From an uncultured Oscillospiraceae bacterium (lineage in GTDB: Bacteria > Bacillota > Clostridia > Oscillospirales > Oscillospiraceae), in contig CAKTOX010000032.1 in assembly GCA_934590355.1 (NCBI GenBank), positions 1 to 17,819 of the forward strand: 17,819 nt of DNA. Direction: 5' to 3'. The notes beneath the pieces were generated by a model. The model worked only from the letters and a program-made list of their open reading frames with translations. It made no database searches and was not told where the DNA came from. Positions within the stretch are counted from its first letter, which is position 1, and each line of letters starts with the position of its first letter. Positions 6,372-13,036 of the stretch are shown here, piece after piece. The translations under genes were made by a program, and so were the position numbers.

Positions 6372-6860
6372 TTGTACAGAGTTGATAACGCAATAATAAT
6401 GGCAGCCGGCACCTCGAGCCGCTTTGCGCCGCTTTCGTATGAGACTCACAAGGGACTTCTCACGGTGCGCGGTGAGGTGCTCATAGAGCGGCAGATACGC
6501 CAGACCACCTCGGCGCTCGTTTACGGCATCGTACTCCTGCCCATACTCCACGGCTGGGGCTTTACGGTGAGCCTCTTTACCTCCGGCACCGGCTGGCTGC
6601 TGCCCGTCATCGCTGCTGCGGCGTTCTTCGCGACCGTGTCGTATTTGTGCTATTATAGAGCTATCGCAGCCATCGGAGCGTCCAAGTCCATGGCGCTTAA
6701 CGTCACCTATGCCGCATGGGCGATATTCTTCACGGCGGTGTTCCTCGGCGACACGAGCGTGCTCACGCCCACGACCATTATCTGCGCTCTCATCGTCATC
6801 GTCTGCGGTATTCTGACCGCCGCCGACGGCAAGGAGCTGTTTTCTAAAAACAGAGCATAA
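6372..6860 (+). CDS. Chimeric ORF: LicC-like nucleotidyltransferase N-terminus joined to LicB/EamA-like permease C-terminus
   Basis: A 162-codon ORF starting at TTG 6372, with GGAGG at 6360-6364 as RBS. Residues 4-44 are a nucleotidyltransferase start (NAIIMAAGTSSRFAPLSYE, then KGLLTVRGEVLIERQIRQ). This is the typical opening of LicC-type CTP:phosphocholine cytidylyltransferases. Immediately after Gln44 (about base 6504) the protein becomes hydrophobic, with about four membrane helices (near 48-67, 74-97, 106-126, 132-149) containing YYRAIAAIGASKSMALN, as in the second half of EamA/DMT permeases such as LicB. Neither domain is complete, so neither activity is expected. The simplest reading is an in-frame deletion that removed the rest of licC, any genes between, and the first half of licB. 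An assembly collapse is the alternative. It follows the fusion gene after 14 bases and ends before a bidirectional terminator. Confidence 0.75.
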   Translation: MYRVDNAIIMAAGTSSRFAPLSYETHKGLLTVRGEVLIERQIRQTTSALVYGIVLLPILHGWGFTVSLFTSGTGWLLPVIAAAAFFATVSYLCYYRAIAAIGASKSMALNVTYAAWAIFFTAVFLGDTSVLTPTTIICALIVIVCGILTAADGKELFSKNRA

Positions 6861-6868
6861 ATAAGCAT

Positions 6869-6909
6869 AAAAAAAGTGTCGCTCACCTAAAGTGAGTGAC
6901 ACTTTTTTT
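6869..6909. terminator. Bidirectional intrinsic terminator
   Basis: An 11-bp stem, GTGTCGCTCAC (6876-6886) with GTGAGTGACAC (6892-6902), has one G-T pair and a 5-base loop. It is flanked by A7 (6869-6875) and T7 (6903-6909). It ends the plus-strand envelope operon and the convergent minus-strand gene, whose stop codon begins inside the T tract. Confidence 0.9.
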
Positions 6910-8014
6910 ATCCCATTACGACCCACGAGGTCGTGCTCGGAGCCTCGGAGCACAGCGGTACAAGACGCATATTAACGTCGCCTATCGAGACGTAGCGCTC
7001 GGCTGCGCTCACGGCATCGGCTGCGCCTGCCGCGTCCGAGGTGTAGTACACGCGGTCAAAGACCTTGAAGAATATTTCCGCATTTTGCCCCGTCACGGTG
7101 TCCGAGCCCGACTGCATCGCCGTTTGGCTCGTAAGCTGCACCGACAGCGCCGCCGAGGCGCTTCGCATACTGCGCATCATGCTGATGGCAAAGCCGGAGA
7201 TCGCCGAAACGGGCGTAGGAGTGACGGCGGAGCTTGAGGTGTAGGCAAATTCAACGCCCGCAGCTTCCGGCATTCTCATGCCGTGCAGCACGATCTCATC
7301 CACACCCATCTTTGAAAGCTCGCTGCAAAGGGAGGCGATATATTTTTTGACGATGGCATTCGTCGGGTCAAGCCATGCGCCGTTTCCGTCAGTGTAGGCT
7401 GCACCGTCCTTCGTTCTGAGCGCGACCTGCGCATAGCGCGAGGCAAGAGTATCATCGACAAAGCAGCAAAGTCTCACGGCAACGTAGACGTTCTTTTCCT
7501 TGAGAGACGTAACGATGGGCTTAAGATCTACCGTGCCCGTCGTGCCGTAGCCCTTTGCGATGTCCGTTTCAGAGCTCCAGGCGAGCATACCGGTGACGGT
7601 CTTTGCGTCAAGGAGCACCGCGTTTGCACCGCTCACGGAGGCGAGGCGAGCCGCAATTCCGGACTCCGTTACCTCCGAGAACGGAACGAACGCTGCCTTT
7701 ATCGCCTCAAGACCGTTGCCTGCCGTGGCAGCCACGTTCGAGTAATCCGGCTCGCCGACCTCGAGCACCGCGTTGACGGGCTCGAAGCTGTGGACGATGC
7801 TTCCGGTCTCCTCGTCCGGCTGCGTGCTCTCGCTGCCGTCCTGCAAAAACGGAATTTCAAGATGCAGCCCGCTGTTGGTTACTACTATATACTTTTGCAG
7901 TCCGTAGAACAGCATGACCGCAAACGCGATTACGGCAAGAACGATTATCGTTCCGATAAGCGCGGGCGCGATTTTTTTGCGCTTTCCGCGGTAAAATTCA
8001 GAGTTGTTTGCCAA
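6908..8014 (-). CDS. Membrane-anchored DUF4015-like putative glycoside hydrolase-fold protein
   Basis: A 368-residue protein. A basic N-terminus precedes one membrane helix at about 17-38, so the body should be extracytoplasmic. The body resembles the DUF4015 (PF13200) putative glycosidase family, a TIM-barrel fold: NAVLLDAKTVTGMLAWSS near 131-148, AWLDPTN at 213-219 and MGVDEIVLHGMRMPE at 236-250. In the family as I recall it, the last block reads like FDEIQFDYIRFP. Here FDY is LHG and the tract is weakened, so catalysis is uncertain. The start is TTG 8014, five bases after rpiB stops, with GAGG overlapping the rpiB end, which suggests coupling. Its role is unknown; a cell-wall or surface polysaccharide function is plausible from topology only. 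Confidence 0.7.
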   Translation of the reverse strand: MANNSEFYRGKRKKIAPALIGTIIVLAVIAFAVMLFYGLQKYIVVTNSGLHLEIPFLQDGSESTQPDEETGSIVHSFEPVNAVLEVGEPDYSNVAATAGNGLEAIKAAFVPFSEVTESGIAARLASVSGANAVLLDAKTVTGMLAWSSETDIAKGYGTTGTVDLKPIVTSLKEKNVYVAVRLCCFVDDTLASRYAQVALRTKDGAAYTDGNGAWLDPTNAIVKKYIASLCSELSKMGVDEIVLHGMRMPEAAGVEFAYTSSSAVTPTPVSAISGFAISMMRSMRSASAALSVQLTSQTAMQSGSDTVTGQNAEIFFKVFDRVYYTSDAAGAADAVSAAERYVSIGDVNMRLVPLCSEAPSTTSWVVMG

Positions 8015-8019
8015 TTATA

Positions 8020-8448
8020 TCAGTCCTCGATCTGATTTATTCTGCGCACATGGCGCTCGTCGCCGGAAAACGGCGTGTCAAGGAAGGTGTCCGCGATTTT
8101 GAGCGCAAGTCCGGGACCCACGACTCTTGCGCCCATTGCGAGAATGTTCGCATCGTTGTGAAGTCTCGTCATTTCCGCGGAAAAGCAGTCGCCGCACAGA
8201 GCGGCGCGCACGCCCTTGACTTTATTTGCGGCGATGGAGATGCCGATGCCGGTGCCGCAGATGATGATGCCTCGGTCGCACTCACCGTCTGCCACGGCGT
8301 GAGCCACCGCCTTGCCGTAAACCGGATAGTCGCAGCTATCCTCGGAATAAGTGCCGTAATCCCTGTATTCAAGACCGCGTGCGGCAAGGTGCTTCATGAG
8401 CTCCTGCTTGAGAGCGTAGCCGCCGTGGTCGGAACCTAATGCGATCAT
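8020..8448 (-). CDS. rpiB: Ribose-5-phosphate isomerase B
   Basis: A 142-residue RpiB/LacA-family enzyme that interconverts ribose-5-phosphate and ribulose-5-phosphate in the non-oxidative pentose phosphate pathway. Visible motifs are GSDHGGYALK (Asp7, His8), DYP at 41-43, the active-site loop IICGTGIGISIAANK with Cys65, and RLHNDAN with His98. The length is standard for the family. The ATG has a good RBS, GGAGG at 8458-8462 on the plus-strand coordinates. TATAAT (8469-8474, minus) sits very close to that RBS with only a poor -35, so expression may instead come from the upstream mannosyltransferase transcript. LacA/LacB or allose-6-phosphate isomerases are relatives, but the Cys65 motif supports RpiB. 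Confidence 0.93.
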   Translation of the reverse strand: MIALGSDHGGYALKQELMKHLAARGLEYRDYGTYSEDSCDYPVYGKAVAHAVADGECDRGIIICGTGIGISIAANKVKGVRAALCGDCFSAEMTRLHNDANILAMGARVVGPGLALKIADTFLDTPFSGDERHVRRINQIED

Positions 8449-8524
8449 AATTAAGATCCTCCGAAAAAATTATATTACATTTTATTATCTCATTAAACAC
8501 GCCGAATTACAAGAGCTTTCGCGC

Positions 8525-10267
8525 TCAGAACGGCCAATTCGGCAGCCATTTGAGCAGATTGGTCGCAAGCTGCGAGTTTACGCGCAGTCCGGACAGGGCG
8601 GGGTAGAACATCACAAACGCCGCAAGCGACAGGGCAGTCAGACCGTAGACGTTGAATCTCCAGCCCTTGACGTTCTCCCTTATGAGCGAAAATACGCGGC
8701 AGAGCGCAAGCACGAGAAACACGGACGCGGGGAAGTAGTGATACTCAAAGGTCGTGCGCGTTATGAATACCCATGGGAGAAGCTGCGCAAGATAGCCGAT
8801 GATTATAAACAGTGAAGCCTCGTCGCGCCTTTTTATGAGATACACCGAGCATATTATCATGCATATAAAGCCGCCCCAGCACAGCACGGGGTTCAAAAAC
8901 GCACCGAAGGAGGAGCGCGTGCCGTCGTCAAAGTGCTTGAGATAGTAGAGGATGGGGCGTTCGTTGATTATCCACTGCCACCAGCGCGAGGAGTAGGGGT
9001 GCTCCGTCGTGACGCCGGAGTGGTAGGTGAACATGAACTTCTGGTTATCAAGAACGATATTTGCATAGTCCGCAGTGAAATACATTTCGATACCGCTCAT
9101 GCCCTGCGCCGCGCCGTAGGGATAGTAGCTTGCATAGTAGATGACCGCCGGCACGAGAACGAAAAACACAAGACAGAATGCGCAGTTTTTTAGAAATGCC
9201 TTCAGCTCAAAATGCCGCAGCCAATAGATGAGCCATATGACCGCAAGCCCCGCGCCCGCGTATATGCAGGTCCACTTGCTCGCCGCACCCAAACCGAAAA
9301 ACACGCCCGACAAAGCGAGATGGCGCAGCCGACCGCCCGTTATGTACAGGTACATGAAAAGGTACATGAGCAGGATGAAAAACACGGCGTAGGTGTCGAT
9401 GGTCGCTATCCTCGTCTGCACGAAGTGCATAAAATCGAAGGCGAATATCGCCGTGCCGCAGGCGGCGATGCTGCTGCGTCCGAAGAGCTTTTTAATAAAC
9501 ACATACATGACAGGCAGCATCAAAACTCCGAAAAGCGTTCCGGAAAAGCGCCAGCCGAACGGAGTCATGCCGAATAGCTGTATGCCGATCGCGATTATGA
9601 GCTTGCCGAGCGGAGGGTGTGAAACCTCGTAGGGGTAAATGCCCTCAATGTTTTCGAGTGCCGTGCGCGCATGATAAATTTCATCAAAATAACTGCTGTT
9701 GGTAAAATGCTGATATTCCGGAACATACTCCTGCTCGTCGAAAAGCTCCGGCGCGTCAGCGCTTGCACCGTAAAGCCCGCCGCCGCACTTGATGCCGAGC
9801 TCTCCCAGCCAAACGCTGCCCTGTGCCGTGAGGCGGATGTACCGCGCACTCACGCCGGAAAGCGCCTCAACATCGTTCCATTTAAAAAGAGCAACATAGT
9901 TTTGCTCGAAATCCCCCGCGTCGCGCCACCGCTCGCCGTCGTCGGAAATTTCGATGTAATAGCTGCCGGTGTTGAGTCCCGAATAGAGCATTGCGCCGTC
10001 AACCGTCCTGACCTCACCCAGATCAATAACGGCACTTTCACCGCTATTGAATTTGTGAAACGACTGCGCCGCGCCCGTATCTCCGAGCCCCGTAAACGCC
10101 GCTATCGCATATACGAGCATAATTGCGCCCAGCGCCAGCGCGTCTACCCTGCAAAATGTCGTTTCCGACGCAGCGCCGAGCTTGGCTTTGCGCGGGGAGG
10201 GGCAGGCGAGAAGAAACAGCGCTATGAGCATCAGCACCAAAAACGTGAAGAAATATGTTACTCTCAT
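8525..10267 (-). CDS. PMT-family (GT39) mannosyltransferase with inserted discoidin-like domain
   Basis: A 580-residue polytopic membrane protein of the dolichyl-phosphate-mannose-protein mannosyltransferase type. Family features are FDEIYHARTALE with the acidic pair Asp195-Glu196 in the first extracytoplasmic loop, HPPLGKLII at 217-225, FGWRFSG, and TRIATIDTY. The family uses polyprenyl-phosphate sugar to glycosylate proteins or lipids outside the membrane. Unusually, residues about 70-160, between two N-terminal helices and the DE motif, read as an F5/8-type C (discoidin) sandwich: VIDLGEVRTVDGAMLY, YYIEISDDGERW, ARYIRLTAQG, LGELGIK. Such domains bind carbohydrates or lipids. I chose ATG 10267 over an in-frame GTG at 10273 because GGAGG (10274-10278) lies six bases upstream of the ATG but abuts the GTG. 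A promoter sits at 10298-10326. Confidence 0.85.
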   Translation of the reverse strand: MRVTYFFTFLVLMLIALFLLACPSPRKAKLGAASETTFCRVDALALGAIMLVYAIAAFTGLGDTGAAQSFHKFNSGESAVIDLGEVRTVDGAMLYSGLNTGSYYIEISDDGERWRDAGDFEQNYVALFKWNDVEALSGVSARYIRLTAQGSVWLGELGIKCGGGLYGASADAPELFDEQEYVPEYQHFTNSSYFDEIYHARTALENIEGIYPYEVSHPPLGKLIIAIGIQLFGMTPFGWRFSGTLFGVLMLPVMYVFIKKLFGRSSIAACGTAIFAFDFMHFVQTRIATIDTYAVFFILLMYLFMYLYITGGRLRHLALSGVFFGLGAASKWTCIYAGAGLAVIWLIYWLRHFELKAFLKNCAFCLVFFVLVPAVIYYASYYPYGAAQGMSGIEMYFTADYANIVLDNQKFMFTYHSGVTTEHPYSSRWWQWIINERPILYYLKHFDDGTRSSFGAFLNPVLCWGGFICMIICSVYLIKRRDEASLFIIIGYLAQLLPWVFITRTTFEYHYFPASVFLVLALCRVFSLIRENVKGWRFNVYGLTALSLAAFVMFYPALSGLRVNSQLATNLLKWLPNWPF

Positions 10268-10297
10268 TTGCACCCTCCGAAAACAAATCTACGCTTA

Positions 10298-10326
10298 ATT
10301 ATATAAAATTATACACCGCTTGTCCA
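10298..10326 (-). promoter_or_regulatory. Promoter of the mannosyltransferase gene
   Basis: On the minus strand, TGGACA (10326-10321) and TATAAT (10303-10298) are separated by 17 bases. The predicted start is near 10291, about 24 bases before the ATG. Transcription probably continues through rpiB and the DUF4015-like gene, since no clear terminator lies between them. Confidence 0.65.
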
Positions 10327-10376
10327 CAATGCGCGGCCAAGTGTTTTGAAAAATTCATATATATTATTGCAGACAC

Positions 10377-10405
10377 TTGACACAAACCGCTTTTGGGGCT
10401 AAAAT
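10377..10405 (+). promoter_or_regulatory. Promoter of rny
   Basis: TTGACA at 10377-10382 and TAAAAT at 10400-10405 are spaced by 17 bases. The predicted start is near 10412, leaving an unusually long leader of about 210 bases before the RNase Y ATG. Confidence 0.7.
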
Positions 10406-10411
10406 AAATCG

Positions 10412-10603
10412 GATAATATTTTAGGTAACTGCGCGCATTTTCGGGAATTTGAAGCTGCAAGCAGGCCGTAAGGCTCCCTGGGGAGGAGCCTTGAGATATT
10501 AGATACAATTTTACGGACGGGCTGCGCTTGATGCACCGTCTTACCCTTAGATATCAAAAAAGATACCGCAGCAAACAAAAAACCACCGCAAAATTCTTAA
10601 AGA
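10412..10603 (+). other. Long structured leader of rny, class unknown
   Basis: The leader has no convincing ORF. It contains an 8-bp hairpin, AAGGCTCC (10470-10477) with GGAGCCTT (10485-10492), and a stem GACGG (10516-10520) with CCGTC (10536-10540) extended by TGC/GCA. TAGGTAA near 10423-10429 could pair loosely with TTACCCTTA near 10541-10549, closing the region. I see no T-box, TPP, SAM, c-di-GMP or SRP-RNA motif, and no terminator inside. It may be an autoregulatory 5' UTR cleaved by RNase Y or a separate small RNA. Confidence 0.35.
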
Positions 10604-10624
10604 ATGGAGGTGTGTTTACTTTCT

Positions 10625-12166
10625 ATGAAATTATGGATAGCAATCATCTTGATTGTTGCTTTTTGTGTTATAGGATTTGTCCTCGGCATGACTTACCGCA
10701 AAAAAGTTGCCGAGCGCGAAATATCCAGCGCGGAAGATGAAGCAAAGAGAATAATCAATGAGGCCATAAAAAGCGCCGAGAGCAAGAAACGCGAAGCTCT
10801 CGTCGAAGCAAAGGAAGAAATACACAAAAGCCGCTCGGAGTTTGAGCGCGAAGAAAAGGCACGCCGTGCCGACCTGCAGAAGCAGGAGCGAAGATTACAG
10901 CAGAAGGAAGAAAACCTTGACAAAAAGACCGACTCTCTCGAGCGCAAGAACGACACTCTTGCCCGCAAGATAGCCGACGTCGAAAACCAGCAGAATGAGA
11001 TAGCACTCATCAAGAAGAGCCAGCTCGAAATGCTCGAGAAGGTTTCCGGATACACCGTTGACGAGGCTAAGGCATATCTCATCAATGCTCTCAAGGACGA
11101 CGTTACGCATGAGATGGCGGTCAAGGTCAAGGAGATCGAGGCGCAGTATAAGGACGAGGCCGAGGAAAGAGCACGCGAGATCATCGTCACGGCTATCCAG
11201 CGCTGCGCGGCAGACCATGCAAGCGAAGTCACTGTTTCCGTCGTACCTCTCCCCAACGACGAGATGAAGGGACGCATCATAGGCCGCGAGGGCCGCAACA
11301 TCCGCAGCATCGAAACGCTCACGGGCTGCGATCTTATCATCGACGATACCCCCGAGGCGATCACCGTCTCCAGCTTTGACCCCGTTCGCCGCGAGGTCGC
11401 GCGTCTGGCTCTTGAGAAGCTCATTGCCGACGGACGCATCCATCCGGCACGCATCGAGGAAATGGTCGCCAAGGCACAGAAGGAAGTTAACGCGACAATC
11501 AAGGCCGAGGGCGAGCGCGCGGTGTTCGAAACGAATATCCACGGCATAAATCAGGAGCTCGTCAAGCTTCTCGGCCGCATGAAATACCGCACCAGCTACG
11601 GTCAGAACGTCCTTCAGCACTCCATCGAGGTGTCGCATATTTCCGGACTTATCGCGTCCGAGCTGGGCGTTGACGTCAACACCGCAAAGCGCGCAGGTCT
11701 CCTGCACGATATCGGCAAGGCGATCGACCACGAGGTCGAGGGCAGCCACGTTTCCATCGGCGTTGACATCTGCCGCAAGTACAAGGAAAACGAGGCGGTC
11801 ATCCACGCTATCGAGGCGCACCACGGCGATGTTGAGCCGCACACGGTCGTTGCCTGCATCGTTCAGGCCGCCGATGCGATCTCCGCATCCCGCCCCGGCG
11901 CACGCCGCGAGAATATCGAGAACTACGTCAAGCGCCTTGAAAAGCTTGAGGAGATCTCCAAGAGCTTCCCCGGCATTGCGGGCAGCTATGCCATTCAGGC
12001 GGGCCGCGAGATCCGCGTCATGGTCAAGCCCGAGGACGTTTCCGAGGATCAGATGGTGCTTCTGGCGCGCGACATCGCAAAGAAGATAGAGGAAGAGCTG
12101 ACCTACCCCGGTCAGATCAAGGTCCATGTTCTGCGCGAAACCAAGGCCGTCGAGTACGCAAAATAA
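10625..12166 (+). CDS. rny: Ribonuclease Y
   Basis: A 513-residue membrane-tethered endoribonuclease that initiates mRNA decay in Firmicutes. Order of parts: a membrane helix at about 3-22 (KLWIAIILIVAFCVIGFVLG), a long charged coiled coil to about residue 180, a KH domain with GRIIGREG at 216-223, and an HD domain with catalytic His361-Asp362 (GLLHDIGKA) and IEAHHGDVEP. The length matches the family. I chose ATG 10625 because the protein then begins at the membrane helix and GGAGGTG (10606-10612) is upstream, although the spacing is a little long. An ATG at 10604 overlaps that RBS. It is monocistronic, with its own promoter and a strong terminator. Confidence 0.96.
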   Translation: MKLWIAIILIVAFCVIGFVLGMTYRKKVAEREISSAEDEAKRIINEAIKSAESKKREALVEAKEEIHKSRSEFEREEKARRADLQKQERRLQQKEENLDKKTDSLERKNDTLARKIADVENQQNEIALIKKSQLEMLEKVSGYTVDEAKAYLINALKDDVTHEMAVKVKEIEAQYKDEAEERAREIIVTAIQRCAADHASEVTVSVVPLPNDEMKGRIIGREGRNIRSIETLTGCDLIIDDTPEAITVSSFDPVRREVARLALEKLIADGRIHPARIEEMVAKAQKEVNATIKAEGERAVFETNIHGINQELVKLLGRMKYRTSYGQNVLQHSIEVSHISGLIASELGVDVNTAKRAGLLHDIGKAIDHEVEGSHVSIGVDICRKYKENEAVIHAIEAHHGDVEPHTVVACIVQAADAISASRPGARRENIENYVKRLEKLEEISKSFPGIAGSYAIQAGREIRVMVKPEDVSEDQMVLLARDIAKKIEEELTYPGQIKVHVLRETKAVEYAK

Positions 12167-12170
12167 GAGC

Positions 12171-12204
12171 AAAAGCAGAACGGAACATCCGTTCTGCTTT
12201 TTTT
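12171..12204 (+). terminator. Intrinsic terminator of rny
   Basis: The stem GCAGAACGG (12175-12183) pairs with CCGTTCTGC (12189-12197) around a 5-base loop, preceded by AAAA and followed by T7. It lies five bases past the rny stop codon. Confidence 0.92.
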
Positions 12205-12210
12205 ACGGCA

Positions 12211-12250
12211 CATAAAATCCCACGCACCGCATGGCGCGTGGGATTTTATG
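12211..12250. terminator. 15-bp perfect hairpin, probable terminator of the minus-strand small gene
   Basis: CATAAAATCCCACGC (12211-12225) is perfectly complementary to GCGTGGGATTTTATG (12236-12250), with a 10-base loop. Read on either strand it is a GC core followed by ATTTTATG, so it can act as a bidirectional terminator. It lies nine bases after the stop of the 33-aa gene on the minus strand and backs up the rny terminator. Confidence 0.65.
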
Positions 12251-12258
12251 ACCGATGA

Positions 12259-12360
12259 TCAGACAGGGAACCATTTCTCTATGAACTCAAATATCTCATG
12301 AAGACCAGGCTCTACATGCATAAAAAACTTCCTAATGACTTCGTACATAGTGTTTTCCAT
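12259..12360 (-). CDS. Small protein, 33 aa, amphipathic, unknown
   Basis: The ORF runs from ATG 12360 to TGA 12261-12259. It begins MENTMYEVIRKFFMHVEPG and ends with aromatic/hydrophobic residues, the last five being KWFPV. AAGGAG lies seven bases upstream of the ATG, a promoter sits at 12405-12433, and a hairpin terminator follows. This full set of signals argues that it is a real gene. The residues suggest an amphipathic helix interrupted by Pro-Gly. It has no Cys and no Gly-Gly leader, so a processed autoinducer or bacteriocin is not indicated. It could be a membrane-active small protein, a type I toxin or a regulatory peptide. I do not recognise it. Confidence 0.6.
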   Translation of the reverse strand: MENTMYEVIRKFFMHVEPGLHEIFEFIEKWFPV

Positions 12361-12404
12361 AGTGCTTCTCCTTTCTTATAGTTTTTTTACTATTTCTTAC
12401 GGTT

Positions 12405-12433
12405 ATGCTATCATAAGCAAACGCCTATGTCAA
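12405..12433 (-). promoter_or_regulatory. Promoter of the 33-aa gene
   Basis: On the minus strand, TTGACA (12433-12428) is followed after 17 bases by TAGCAT (12410-12405). The predicted start is near 12398, giving a leader of about 38 bases. Confidence 0.6.
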
Positions 12434-12551
12434 CTGTTATTTGTCGGAATCGATATAATTGCGGCGCATTTTCTTCCGAAAAAAGTTGTAAAATATGGGA
12501 GTATACACATTTCATTTGTTTGTAAACAATCAATAAAATAACTAAAGAAAA
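12434..12551. other. Intergenic stretch with no gene seen
   Basis: This AT-rich gap lies between the small-gene promoter and the terminator of the 122-aa gene. It contains a short palindrome, TTGTTT-GT-AAACAA, near 12518-12531. I find no RBS-supported ORF and no clear RNA gene. A 68-codon plus-strand frame that covers part of it has no RBS and runs antisense to the small gene. Confidence 0.4.
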
Positions 12552-12586
12552 CGGCGGAATGTGTCCGAAAAGAACACATTCCGCCG
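12552..12586 (-). terminator. Intrinsic terminator of the 122-aa gene
   Basis: CGGCGGAATGTGT (12552-12564) is perfectly complementary to ACACATTCCGCCG (12574-12586). Read on the minus strand, the 13-bp stem is followed by TTTTCTTTAG. It lies about 18 bases past the stop codon of the gene at 12604. Confidence 0.85.
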
Positions 12587-12603
12587 CTGATGTTCGATTA
12601 TTC

Positions 12604-12972
12604 TCAGATGTTCCAGGTTTCGATTCCCTCTTCGAGGATCTCGCCGTTATTATACGCCTCGATGATCTTCTGAATGGCGTGGTCTGCGAAGACGGTACTT
12701 ATCCTGTCCTCGGTCGCCTCGGGCCACTCCTCGTCGGTGAGCTCGGGTATCTGCTCAATGTTGCGCATCTGGTTTACCGCCTTGCGCCAACGGTTCTGAT
12801 TTTCGACGGTGTGCCGAACGAGACGGTCGTCCGGTGCAAGCTCGGGAACGTCTAGTTTACCCAAAATGCGGTCGATGACGATCGTGCCGTGGCCGTTTTC
12901 TTCCTTGCCGTTGGGGAAGTACCAGTAGACTATCTGCTGTTCGGACTCTTCTTTAAGTTTAAACGTAACCAT
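12604..12972 (-). CDS. Conserved-looking hypothetical protein, 122 aa
   Basis: A soluble, acidic 122-residue protein with no signal peptide or membrane segment. The N-terminal half looks like a small beta-rich domain (VTFKLKEE, QIVYWYFPNG, GTIVIDR); the rest is helical and acidic, with Trp pairs (NRWRKAV, EEWPE). I do not recognise a family and see no catalytic motif. ATG 12972 is preferred over the in-frame TTG at 12990 because GGAGAAGGA lies just upstream of the ATG and would fall inside the longer form. It has its own promoter at 13008-13036 and its own terminator, so it is a single-gene unit. Confidence 0.75.
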   Translation of the reverse strand: MVTFKLKEESEQQIVYWYFPNGKEENGHGTIVIDRILGKLDVPELAPDDRLVRHTVENQNRWRKAVNQMRNIEQIPELTDEEWPEATEDRISTVFADHAIQKIIEAYNNGEILEEGIETWNI

Positions 12973-13007
12973 ATTTCCTTCTCCGCTCAAAAAATTTCGG
13001 TGCTACA

Positions 13008-13036
13008 AGTATAACACAGCGGCGAAGAAATATCAA
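13008..13036 (-). promoter_or_regulatory. Promoter of the 122-aa gene
   Basis: On the minus strand, TTGATA (13036-13031) and TATACT (13013-13008) are separated by 17 bases. The -35 element overlaps the stop codon of the ferredoxin gene at 13033, so the two genes are closely packed but separately started. Confidence 0.6.

Noticed and set aside
10412..10560. 6S RNA in the rny leader
   Set aside because: The closing helix is loose and I could not fit the open central bubble and sequence features of 6S RNA. It is left as an unclassified leader.
10604..10624. Alternative RNase Y start at ATG 10604
   Set aside because: This ATG overlaps the GGAGGTG ribosome binding site, and starting at 10625 gives the usual membrane-anchor N-terminus.
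10895..12172. Minus-strand frame of 425 codons opposite RNase Y
   Set aside because: It lies antisense to a clear rny gene and begins within the rny terminator region. The Leu/Asp/Val-rich sequence has no recognisable domain.
12335..12541. Plus-strand 68-codon hydrophobic frame
   Set aside because: No RBS is present and it is antisense to the promoter and gene of the better supported 33-aa ORF. AT-rich DNA often yields such hydrophobic frames.
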